This document shows, piece after piece, positions 47,510-59,500 of a stretch of DNA of 64,000 nucleotides. The position numbers were made by a program, and so were the translations under genes. A model generated the notes under the pieces. It made no database searches. It saw only the letters and a list, made by a program, of their open reading frames with translations, and was not told where the DNA came from. The stretch's first letter is position 1; each line of letters opens with the position of its first letter. The stretch spans positions 992,001-1,056,000 of the forward strand of contig CM018691.1 in assembly GCA_009363875.1 (NCBI GenBank), given 5' to 3'. The DNA is from Mikania micrantha (Eukaryota > Streptophyta > Magnoliopsida > Asterales > Asteraceae).

Positions 47510-48180
47510 GGGCACTAGGAGTCGTCCCGTTTATCCCCACTTTTCCCCGTTGTCACATCAGCTTTCCTCACTTTTTCCCACTTTTCCCCACTTTCAAATT
47601 TTAATTTTTAATTAATTATTTTAACAATAAATAATAATAATAATTAAATAGATTCATTAAAAATAAAATATAAAATTACATTAAAATTTAAAAAGATATT
47701 ACATTAAATTAAAAAGATATTACATTAAATGAAAATACTAATTATTCGGGTTGTTGGCGTGATATTGTTGCGATAAATGCTCGATAAGGTCGGCTCGAAG
47801 GTTTTCATGCGTTGTTTTAATAAAATGATAAAGAGTGTGAGTTGTGATTGTTTTGGATCCATTGTTTTAAACTTTCAAATGGGGGAAGCTAAAACGTAAA
47901 CGGATCCATTGTTTTAAACTTTATAAAATTTGAGTGTAGAATGAAAAAATAAAATGATAAAGAGTGTGAGTTGTAATTGTTTTGGAGTTGTTTAAATAGA
48001 AAAAAATTAGATTTTTTTTAAAACATCCCAACGGTCGACACCCTCCACTCCCAATTCAGCTTCAATCGGTGAGGGGTTCCCGATTCACCCCACCCCACTT
48101 CCGGGGGGGCGGTGTTCCCACTTTTCCCCGGACCGGTGAAAGGCTCCCCGGGTTCTTTCCGAGCTCCACTCCGTCCCCTC
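47510..48180 (-). mobile_element. PIF/Harbinger remnant with end of transposase
   Basis: TTA flanks both ends (47,507-47,509 and 48,181-48,183), the Harbinger target site. The ends GGGCACTAGGAG and the complement of CTCCGTCCCCTC resemble each other weakly. On the minus strand about 47,829-47,752 a frame reads THENLRADLIEHLSQQYHAN and then stops, like the C-terminus of HARBI1-type transposases in plants. Most of the transposase is deleted. Confidence 0.65.
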
Positions 48181-48287
48181 TTACTATAAATTAACCATGA
48201 TTATCACAATTTAACAACCTTTAAAAATATCGTATGAAAATTTCACCATTTGGTAGACAAGAAAACATGATCATTTAACAATTAAAA

Positions 48288-48324
<37 letters not shown>

Positions 48325-48328
<4 letters not shown>

Positions 48329-48745
48329 GAAAGTTCCCCTAAAAAGTCTTTTTTGCCTAAGAAGGCTAAGAAGGATGTTTAAAAACTCGAAAACCGACCC
48401 AAACAAACTCTGATTGAATTCATTTTTACATAATTGCAACCGGCTTGTAATTCCCTAAAACCTAAACCTTAAATTATATACAATAAACCCTAATAATGAA
48501 ACCAAAATTATAAAAACAAACCCTAAACCTAAAGATAAAACCTAAAAGCTAAAAAACATGCCTTAAAATCCAAACTCTAAAACTAGTTGTTAAAGACAAA
48601 ATCAAAAAGCAAATATTGTAGGGTTCGATGAGACGGTTCCAATGACATCAAAATTAGTTCAATCGGAGTTTGTTTGGGATGATTTTAGAGATTTTTAAAA
48701 TCCTTTTTAGCCTTCTTAGGCAAAATAGACTTTTTATTTGATCCT

Positions 48746-48751
<6 letters not shown>
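48325..48751. mobile_element. Foldback MITE inserted in a (TA)n run
   Basis: (TA)n lies at both ends (about 48,294-48,324 and 48,752-48,785). The first and last ~95 bp are inverted copies at about 80% identity (GCCTAAGAAGGCTAAGAAGG and CCCAAACAAACTCYGATTGA in both). The middle is rich in telomere-like AAACCCTAA words. Target choice resembles rice Micron elements; the link is inferred. Confidence 0.75.
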
Positions 48752-48785
<34 letters not shown>

Positions 48786-48787
<2 letters not shown>

Positions 48788-49171
48788 ATTCAATCAAAAG
48801 TCACCATCCAATATTTACTATCAGAAATGTAAATCATAAATTATGACAACCTTTTGCCTACATGAGAATTTTCTGTTTATATGAAATTCAAGTTCCAAGA
48901 AATCTGCAACAAAACACAACTTGGAAGTCTAATTAAATAGAATCTAAAATTTCAAGTCATACAATCCATTGAACCAAACACACCCATATATATTTGCCTC
49001 ATAGTTCACAAACATAAAAGCCTTGAAAGGCGAATTCCATCATGGCATTGACAAGAAGCAGTGATGTTTTATGGGATCCCAGAATTGCAATATGCATACA
49101 TTGAATTTATTTTTACTGCTTTCAACAAAAAGGTGGAAGCTTGGTGGTCCTATGGGGTCAAAATGCAGGTT
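48786..49171. other. Nudix gene 3' flank
   Basis: Likely 3' UTR of the minus-strand Nudix gene in its right part; no other feature seen. Confidence 0.5.
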
Positions 49172-49533
49172 TTACTGAAGATGAGGGGAGAAAACATCAA
49201 TAACTTCTTTGTAAACAGCTTTCTTGAAATCCACAGCCTGCATGTAAAATAATATTCAGGTAAAATTTGACCAATTAAGAGGTAAACAAGTTTTATTTAT
49301 TTTACTTTTCGATATCCTGATACGTCCTCACAGGGGCATGTAAAGACTATGAAAAGTGATTGGGCCTGCCAAGTCTCAGGTGTGGCACGTGAACATCGAA
49401 CCATATAAGCGGTTTTGAATGGGACTAAGAGCATAGCATGCTAGAGGGCTTGAAGCTCCTCAATGATATGCTTTGGTATATGATTGATTTCAAAAATAAG
49501 ATATGATTTTTGTAACATATCATATCATATGAG

Positions 49534-49569
<36 letters not shown>

Positions 49570-52411
49570 AGAAAAAGGACTATAGATTAATTTAGCTAAC
49601 CAAGAGAACCATTGCTGGAAAACTCACGGGACCTTTCAATGGCTACTAGCTAACAGGATTAGGTAACTCTGATATTGTGCTAGGCAGATGAAGACCTTCA
49701 ATAAGTTATGGTGGAAAACCAGTAGAAGCAGGATTTGAACTTGAAAATTTTATTAGATGATATAATCATAACATTTATCATTGGGCCACCCCTTGAAGGT
49801 TGACAGGTAAGAAATTTCAGACATTAATAGAAGCTTTGTCTTGTATTTGGCAAATATCATGAAAACGGAGTAGACACTCAAATGGTTACAAAATCTCAAT
49901 TTTGACATAATAAAAGAACAAGAAGAGCACTATGATTCTTTTATTTTATTTTTTGAAGTAATTACTGATTGGGGAGATTAAATAGGATAGTTTGCATAAG
50001 GTTCTCTGTATTTTTTCTTTGCTCAGAAAAAAAAAATTCTTACCTTCAATAAAAACATTATAAAATCTTTTACTTTTAGCTTTAGGGGAGAAAAAGTACA
50101 TTACCCGTTATACAAAATGAAAACTAAAGCCTGGTCAGACCCATTTTGACCCGCCCATTTTGCAACTTCTGTAAAATGGAAAATAGGGGGCAGGGGGAGA
50201 GGACATACACGATCAACCACTTGTTCTGGTGACATCCAAGACCACTCTCCAAATTCAGGTTTCTCAGTGCCATCACCGAATAGATTAATTTCTTCATCTT
50301 TTCCAGTGAACTTAAACAAGAACCTGTTGTGTGATGAGAAGATTCAGTTACAAAAATAAAATAAAAATGGTTTTTTTATTATTTGAAACGTGAAAGCGTG
50401 CGAATAGAATTGACTCACCACTTTTGTGCTTGGCCTTTCCAATCAGAACCCCATTGGCGATTAAGCTTTTGCCTGACTTGTGGAGGGAAATCATAGGTCA
50501 ACCAGTGTGGAGCCTGCAAAATGATCAAGGTTTGAAGATTGTAACATGTTTGAGAAAGCAAAGATGGCAATTTTGAGCCAATTTGTTATGAGTTAGTTGA
50601 GTTTGTTATGTGTAATGACTAATGACTCATGCAAGTTTAGAAAAAAATAAAAGAGTTGGCTAAAAATGAGATTCAAAAGTTGCTCAAAGTGTATTTTAAA
50701 TACACAAAACCCCTAAATCGTTTTAGGAATGATGTATAAGGAGGTCACCACACTATATAATTCTTTTCATTAAGGCCATTGACTAATGAAACTACTTTAT
50801 AGGCCTATAATAACACACAAATACACTTTTGGTTTAGTTCATACTGAATTCGGATAAAAACAGACAAGATGATAAAAATACCTTAAAGCTTCAAGAAAAA
50901 TAAAAAAAAAAACTTTGGTTGATTTTTCTACTCAATAAAATAAAAACGTCTTACATTAAAAAACTTCTAAAAATTATGTCATTTAACATGTTTTTTGTAA
51001 GATTTTAATAAAATAAAGTTCAGATGTCTACTTTGGTGACCAAAAAAGTAGGTTTCAGTAATTGGGTTGCGTTGAAGAAAAAAAATTCAAAGAGTTGGGT
51101 GGCTTTCATATGCATCATCCTTCATTTTTACTCAACAAAAACTCAACAAAAAGTAAGGTTTTTACAACCATCATCTCACTTGAGGTGTTTGAAAATTACA
51201 GCATTGAACCCTTATATAACACATGCGACCAACTTATCCTATGACAATTAAAAAGCACTTTAAAAGCTTTCAGTAGGAGGCTATCAATAATTTCAGTATT
51301 TCACCATGATTTTAATTTGCAAATGCATATACTAGGTCAGTCTAATAATTTGGGTTTGAGGTGTAACAAAATGTCTTATGAAACTTGTATAGATTCGAAG
51401 TTAAAATTACCCTTTTTGTTTTGTGTCATCATTACAAACTCACTGAAAATACTGCACTGAGTCACTGATATGAGTCTACAAAATTCCTTTGCAGATCTTC
51501 AAAGAAACTTGTTTTGGATTTAAATACTTGAAATATCATCAAGCACTATTTAAGATCATGAGTCAACTGAGGCCGATCATTGACTATTTGACTGTTTCTT
51601 CATTTGGAGATTATATGTTGTAATGCAATAACTAAATTAAGATATAAGATACAAACCTCCATAAGAATTTCTGCAGATGTAACACCTGTTTCTTCTCTTA
51701 ACTCTCTGATGGCTGCAGCTCTTGGATCTTCACCTTTATCAACACCACCCTGTTTTACAAATTTATTTATGCATTTCTTCAATTTAAATACATTGTGATT
51801 ATGATTTTCAATTTCTGATTATTTAAAGTCAAGTAAAGCAGGTTTGGACAACTATGTAAAAAGTACTTGTAGAGTTGTAGTAATCACTTTCAAAAAACCA
51901 GTTAAAAATATACCCAAATCATCATATTGAGCATACCATTTCAAACCAATTAAACCCTAAAATTAGTTTTCCAAATTACCTGAGGCATCTGCCATGCATC
52001 TGGAATGTCAAGCCTAGATGCTGAAAAAATCTGCAAGAATCGTACTTGAATTAGTGGAAGATTGTAAACAATATGATTACGTTACTCGATCTTCAACTCG
52101 AAATGAATCGTAATAAAAAACTAAATTTGGGCAGTAATGATCTAGAACACACAGAGAAAGAAAGATACCTTTTTGGAAGAATTGATGAGGCAGATGCCGA
52201 CGTTCCTTCTGTACCCGGCCGGAGGAGCTTCCATGGCTAACGACGGCGAAGCGGCGGTTGCAACCAGACGGTGGCGATTGGGAAAAATGAGTGGCAATTG
52301 CGTGAATTTGGTGGATTTATGAGGGGATTTTGGGGAGGAAAGAATGGGATTCGACAGTAATTGGTTAAGTGGTGGGCTACTGATGATGAAGGAAAAGCGG
52401 CATACTGCCAT
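49172..52411 (-). CDS. NUDX26: Plastid-type Nudix hydrolase (NUDX26/27 clade)
   Basis: Minus-strand exons 52,411-52,169, 52,030-51,980, 51,749-51,657, 50,513-50,419, 50,323-50,209 and 49,237-49,172 join in frame to 220 aa. The Nudix box G-x5-E-x7-RELREETGV spans residues 99-121 and is complete, so divalent-metal pyrophosphohydrolase activity is expected. The residues after it (WKGQAQKWFLFKFTG, EKPEFGEWSWMSPEQVV) are those of plant diadenosine polyphosphate/ppGpp hydrolases related to bacterial RppH. The first ~60 residues are Ser/Pro-rich and Arg-bearing with few acids, as in a chloroplast transit peptide, and the mature part starts near MEAPPAGYRRNVG. I chose the ATG at 52,411 because it begins the transit-like stretch; an in-frame ATG at 52,471 would add a charged segment unlikely in a transit peptide. 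Introns are GT-AG. Confidence 0.93.
49536..49567. repeat. (TA)n microsatellite, Nudix intron 5
   Basis: About 16 TA units after ATATCATATGAGT. Confidence 0.9.
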
Positions 52412-53188
52412 GAAAGCTTGTTCAAGAAGATTTTTTTCTTCCCGTCTAACTAAACACACAAGTTCTTCCAATTTACGAAAATGCCACTCATTTTGTTATT
52501 TGGAATTGGAAATTTAATTTGGTACGTGTTTGATGAAGTTTGTTGATGGTTTTTTTTTTAAAAGCTAAACAAGTCCTCGGACCTAGCAATCCACGCTACC
52601 ACATACCGTTACCAATCTTCGGAAACATTGTGGTAGAAGACACACCTTTCAATGTTCAGATCAAGGGTTCTGCTTCCATTTAAGGCATTTTTTATGGATA
52701 CCTGGTGAGAGGAAGAATTTTGAGTTTAATCTTGAGTTCTGAACCGATGAGGAATGTACTTTTTACAGCAAAAATAAGCTGGTTTCTACACATCAGGTAC
52801 AGCTCTTCCAAGGGTGGCGCCTGGTAAAACGGGCTATCGCTCCCTTGAGGAAGGGATCTTCCGAAGTCTGCAAGCGTGGTGCATATACTATGGCGTTACG
52901 TTCGGTTGTTGTTGTTAAAAAAAATACTAATGACATTGAACGAGATAAAAATACAATTTCTAACAAAAAAACATAAAAGTTTTACGAAATAAAAACAACC
53001 TAAACTTAGCATATCACAGGAAAAAATGTTAGAGTTATGCTGCTTCTATTGATATAAATGTTTTATTTAATTATTTATAATAATTATTAATGTTATAATC
53101 ATTAAAACTTGTAAATGCATATAAAGATAATTATAAATTTAAAATAGAGTAAAATGTCATTTTTAGCCCCCGTGGTTTCACAACTTTT

Positions 53189-53420
53189 GTCATTTTAGTC
53201 CGATAGTTTAAATTTTGTCATTTTAATCATTATGGTTTCCATTTTATTGTCATTTTTTGTCTCTGTGATTTGGTTAGTTTTGTCATTTTAGTCCGATGGC
53301 TTAAATTTTGTCATTTTGATCATTATAGTTTTCATTTTATTGTCATTTTTCGTCCCTGTCATTTGGTTAGTTTTGTCATTTTAGTCGAAAAGTTTAAAAT
53401 TTAATTTTTCATAATAATCT
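53189..53420. repeat. 93-bp tandem repeat, 2.5 copies
   Basis: Units start GTCATTTTAGTCCGATRGYTT at 53,189, 53,282 and 53,375, an exact 93-bp period. Confidence 0.88.
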
Positions 53421-53479
53421 AATGTAAACGCCCATGATAAACCCTTATACCAAAAAAGGTTGTAGGGTTTTTGATTAAT

Positions 53480-53620
53480 GCAATGGTTAAACACTTGCCC
53501 CTCATTGGTCAAGAACCTGAGATTAAGTTCAAGATGCGCGAGAACCTCCTGGAATGGGTAAACACTCGTCCCTCATTGGTCAAGAACCTGAGATTAAGCT
53601 TAAGATTCATTCCCTCACCT
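53480..53620. repeat. Duplicated block, ~78-bp spacing
   Basis: TAAACACTYGYCCCTCATTGG followed by TCAAGAACCTGAGATTAAG occurs twice. Confidence 0.8.
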
Positions 53621-54850
53621 GGATGTCATTTTTAAATCGCATTTGGCAAGGCTTAAACCAATGACTTAGTGAAACCCACCCAGTGGGTTGAATGCACATG
53701 ACAACAATTGAAACTTCTAATGACATTTAGTTCATATTTCTCATTATTACAAATAAAAAAGACAAAGGAAAATTCTTGTAATTATTAAAGTAAAAAGTTC
53801 AAACGTAAAAATGATCACACAACATAAACTATTAAAAAACTGTAATTTTTTATAAAGCAAAAAATTAATTTAATAAAAATAAAAAAACTAAAAACTAAAA
53901 ATTACGATAGGTATTTCGGATTGTTTATTTAATTTAAAAACATGTTTTTTCTATTCATGTTTACTAACATTACAAAATCAGTTATATGCAATGGTTATCT
54001 ATTCTAATAAAAGAGTAATAAAAATTGACATATGTCAATTGTCTAACCACTCTCTCACTTTTTTCCCGTTTATTTTTTTTTTTCAATTAAATGCTCTCCT
54101 ATTCAATGTTAACAATTTTAAACATCAAATTATATATAACTAAATATAAAAATATAAATCTTTTTATTCTAATAATTTATTAAAAGTTAAAATATTTTAA
54201 GAAGATTTGAACCATAATTTTTAAATTATTTTTTAGATATAATTTTATAATTTTTAATATTATTATTCATTATTTATATATTTTAAATTATTTTTTTATA
54301 TTTGTGCTAACATTATTTTATCCAAATAACGTAACGTGTCTATGCATCTCTAATTTCATAAGAATATAATTGGTCAGATGTTTGCATTTTTATACATTAA
54401 ATTTCTTTATACGTTCTCCGCAAAATTAACTATCTTTTACCAAATAACTTTATTTATTAACTTAGCTAACAAAAAGTTGTATGACAAAATTATTTTGCAA
54501 TTAATAAATCATAATTTTTAATTCGTATAATTTAATTTATTTATTTTTAATCAATACATGTAATACACGTAAAATAATAACATTGTAATATATAAAAAAA
54601 AAAAAAAAAAAAAACTTAATTTGCCGTTTTTTTAGAGCTACAAATCAATTACTTAGCGTAAGAAAAGATCCAAATCCACCAACATCCACTACCAGACAGC
54701 CATGATGCCACCACCTCTACATGCTATTATGCACTCATACGCCTTCAATTTTCGAACCAAAAGTTCAACACTTCTTGACTCATTTTCACTCCAACTATCC
54801 CCTTTTCACAATCCCTTCGATTCTCTCCCAAATTCAACACAATTAACGAT

Positions 54851-56551
54851 ATGGGTGTTCCGATTCGACCTGCAGGGGTCGATAATCTGATCGATAAAGC
54901 TGCGACGATGCGAGAATCACTCTACAAGAGTCAGTCGATCACCGATAACATGGTTTCGATATTGGGTTCGTTTGACCACCGTCTTTCTGCCCTAGAAACA
55001 GCCATGCGTCCAACTCAGGTAAATTCGAAGGATTTTGATCTAACTATGTAACTTCACTGGATATCCATTTTGTTTATATGCTTGGAAAATGAGAAAATTT
55101 AAGGGAATTTGTTGTGAAGCAGATTTGGATTAGAAAATTTGGGGAAAATGGTGGAAAATTGGTTTACTTTGTGTCGGTTGTATAAACCTCTTTATGTATA
55201 TTATGTGAACAAGAAGAGGTAGTTTTCTCTTTGACTATTCGATCATAGATATAACAGATAGGGAGATTATTTCAGAACTAATAATATGCTGAGAAATTAT
55301 GGAAGTCATTAGTGTTTCTACTATTTATTATATAAATTAACTGGAATGCATGTATTTTTGAATATGTTTAAGATTTATATATTTTTTAAAAAAATATGGT
55401 ATATATAGTTCTTATCTAATTGCATATATGTATACACTACATACACATATAGATTCATACGCGCGTACTTTTTTGATCAATGCAAGAACTAACACCATCC
55501 ACAACCGACACAATGTATGTCAAACTATTTATGTTTCTTGGCCAAATGATCAAATATAGGATTGATGAAAAATGAACCATTTGGTTTACTTAAACTCCTC
55601 ATCAATCGACTAAAAACTCAAAATTGTGAACTTAAGTTCGTCTCATAAAGTATTATTTGACTATCATGGATGAAACGAAACAAAAATTATGAATCTTAAA
55701 ACTCTAGTTTGTTGCCCATGTTTTAATATTTTGAATCCATGGTGACAAAGAGGGCGGGTCTTGAAGCAGTTGGTAGGTTGATGCTTTGTGACCTTAAGGT
55801 AATAAGGTCATGGAATCAAGTCATAGGAAACAACCTCTTGCACCAATATATAGGGTAAGGTTGCATACACAGATCGCAAAGCGATCCGCCCCTCCTAGGA
55901 CCAAAGCACTGGGTTCGCCGTTGTTTTTTTAATCCATGGTGAAAAAAAGATAAATAAATAATAAGCATGCTATGATAAATTTTGAGTACCTGTGGTTTTG
56001 CATTTGGTCTAAACTTCACACTAGTTCTATTCATTATTTATTTATTGTAGATAAGGACACATGGTATACGTAGAGCTCATGAGAACATTGATAAGACTTT
56101 GAAAGCTGCTAATGTTATATTGAACAGATTTGATCTTTCTCGTGAGGTGGATTTTCCTTGAGTAATTATTTCATATGTTTTTAAAGATGTGCATTTTTTA
56201 CTCCATTTGTATTAAGACAGGGCAATTTAGGTTGTACATTGTTGGTACCTGGTCAAACATGTTAAACGCATCAAAAGTCACCTAATATTTAAATGCTTAC
56301 AATATCCTAACTACCAAATCATTTTATTCATGAGAAATTATATTACATTTTTGTAATGTAGTTTTTGTGATCATTTAATGCCTTAAACACTAAAGAAATA
56401 AAAAAAAGTTTTTGTACCCGACCTATTTAAGATGAACTTAATTTTGACCCATTACCCAAGCTTAAACAAGCTCATATTGTAGCTCATTTAATAAACGGTT
56501 CAAGACTGAGCTTCACGTACAAGCTCGAGCCAACTTGCGGCCTAAACGAGC

Positions 56552-56599
<48 letters not shown>

Positions 56600-59500
56600 A
56601 TTGGGATCAAATAATAACCCACTCTTAAAGCAATAACCCAATAACTTTGCCAAAATGAAGCCGAATCTTGAATTTTTTTTTTGAACATCATTGTAACACA
56701 ATTAGAACACTATGTTCTTTTATGAGTTTGTGAAAATTCATAACCGTTTAAGAGATATCATCGTTGTAAGTTTTTGACAAAAACAGTTACAGTGTTGTAA
56801 ATCAAAAACTTACAACGATGATATCTCTTAAACGGTTATGAATTTTCACAAACTCATAAAAGAACATAGTGTTCTAATTGTGTTACAATGATGTTCAAAA
56901 AAAAAAATTTAAGATTCGGCTTCATTTTGGCAAAGTTATTAGGTTATTGCTTTAAGAGTGGGTTATTATTTGAACACTTCCCTCTATATATATATATATT
57001 TATATATATATATATATATAAACAGTTAAATATATATTTATGTAATTCAATTTTAATAAGTTATGATAAAAATAATTAAACAAGATATATTATGTTGTGT
57101 ATAAAAAGTATAATTATAATTTTGAAAAAAATTAGTTAAAAAAATATATAAATAAAATCAATAAATAATAGATGAGCTAAGCCCAAGCTTAAAAAATTTC
57201 TCACAAGCCAAGTTCGAGCTTTATAAAAAAAGCTTTAAATGGGCCAAATACTAACTCAAGCTCTCTTAAGTTTAAACGAGCTGAGCTCAAGCCTAGGCGA
57301 GCTCGCCTAGGCTCATTTACACCCCTACTTGATCCACCCATTGTGCCACCTCTAGTTATTTAGTTTTATTTATGGGATGCGTTGAGTATTAATGCAGGCT
57401 GAAGCTAAAATACTTAAAGGCCCACGTGAGAATCTTGAAGGCTATTTGGAAGCTATTGAGCAACTAAGAGGCAATATTCGTTTTTTTACCAACAACAAAA
57501 ACTATAAAAGCAGTGACGGAGTGCTCAACCATGCAAATAATTTGCTTTCCAAGGCCATATCTAAATTGGAACATGAATTTAAACAACTCTTATCATCATA
57601 CAGGTTCGTTCCACTATCCGAAACTTGTGAGTTTGCGTTGACTTGAAAGACTTTTTGTCAAAAAATTATTGTTTATAAATGTGTAGGATATCAAGGATGC
57701 CTTGAAAAAATAAAGTTTGATAGTAATTTTTTTTGGGAATAAAATGATTTATGAGGTTTTAGGCAATAATATTAAACTTTGGGCAACTTTCAACTTAGGC
57801 TAAAAATTAAAAATTTAACCGGTTGATCCAATAGAATTATAACATAACATGAGTTAACCCATTCATAAGTAAACATGTCAAAATTGGCGCCTCTATCTTT
57901 AAAATTATTTGAACATATGAGAACTTAAATTCTGATGGCACTACTTTTGCAGATGACCAATTTCATATACTTTTAGAAACCACAAATAAAGGAATGTACA
58001 TTATTTCATTTGTGTTTGAAGGGCTATGTTAACATTTGAGTGTGGTTAATGTTTATTAAATTAAAGGTGAAAATTTCACCCATTTACCTACAAATGAGTT
58101 GATTTGGGTTATGTTTTAGACTTTCATCTCTTACTAGTCAAATACTCAAATAGGATAGCTAAAGCAGTTAACTTAAAAAATAGGGTCAAACATATTAAAT
58201 TGGTTAAACAGTTTGAAAGTTATCTTCAAGTTAATCTTCAAGTTATTTAAAGCATTGAAACTTCCCTCTCCAAATCCTATTTATAGTTTTGCTACGAGTG
58301 AGATTTTACTGGATACACACATTTCATTTCAATTTCATTTATAGAAACTTCCTAACTGCTTTATTTACAAGAAGTTTCATGACTTTTGTAATAGATACAA
58401 TTTTTGGTAATCATATTTCGCACACTAGTAATCTTACAATAGTCAAAATGGATAAATAAAGTGTTTGCAGGTTGACCAAACACCTCTAGTTATTGTTACA
58501 AAAAATTAGGTGTGGCAATTCCATAAATGACATTGTGACATGAAATGGATGGGTTAGGGTTGAGGCTATGTGTATTGAGGTTGTTAACAAGTCGTCCGAC
58601 TTACTGTTTAATAAATGGGTTGGATTGGGCCTGGGATTAGCTGACCAATCCGTTTTACTTCTCATAACCTGTATAAAATTGGAATTAAATGACTATAAAT
58701 TATAAGTTTAACTCGTCAACTCGCCACAACCGTTGACCCAACAACATAGTTACAACACATTTAACCAGCCAACTTGTTTGATCCACTTAGATAATCTGTT
58801 TAATCTAGCTTGTGTATGGATATGTGTATCTGGGTTGGGACTCAAGTGTTTTCACTATTATGTAATCAGGTCATGTTCCTGTTGAGTTTTACAAACCCCA
58901 ACGCATATATGTATATTAGACCAAATTGATGAATGTAGTAACTAACTATCATAATATCTTCTTTCAGCAAACCTGTGGAACCTGATCGGCTTTATGAGTG
59001 TCTACCTAATTCTCTAAGACCATCATCTGGGTCACCTGAGCCAAGTGGCAAGAATCCTTCTAATAGCCGTACAAGTCCCATCACCACAGAAAATGCTGTT
59101 TATAATCCTCCGGTTCTCATACCACCTAGGGTTCTCCCTTTGCTTCATAATTTAGCTCAACATATGGTGCATGCTGGTCACACTCAGCAGTGTTTGATCA
59201 TTTACAGGTAAAAGAAAAAAAAACTACTTTTTTATTTGTACTTTTTTTTAATTGGTTGTTGGTAGAGGTCATATAATGGGTGGGTGAAGTAGTTTGGCTT
59301 ACAGGTCAAATGGGGCTGGGTTAAAATGAGGATTGTTGGCACAGATCAAAACACATAGGGTTGGATTGATTATATTTACTTTTTTGTCTAGAAATTTTGA
59401 ACTTTTTATAATAAACACTTAGTGTGTCACATATGTGTACAAAAGCTCGTTTATCTCAATAGTAATTTATCTTTGGGGATATTGTTTGGATGGTTATTGC

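Larger units (their letters stand above)
52412..54850. promoter_or_regulatory. Shared upstream region of Nudix (-) and EXO70A1 (+)
   Basis: The two genes are divergent, 2.4 kb apart. Segment 52,560-52,920 has a different, GC-richer style (GGTGGCGCCTGGTAAAACGG) and ends in GTTGTTGTTGTTA, as some SINEs do; origin not determined. Then come a 93-bp repeat (53,189-53,420), a duplicated ~50-bp block (about 53,480-53,620), very AT-rich DNA and a poly-A run (54,594-54,614). Neither core promoter is clear. Confidence 0.5.

Noticed and set aside
52142..52471. Upstream ATG (52,471) as Nudix start
   Set aside because: The added residues are charged and unlike a transit peptide; the ATG at 52,411 gives the expected Ser/Pro-rich leader.
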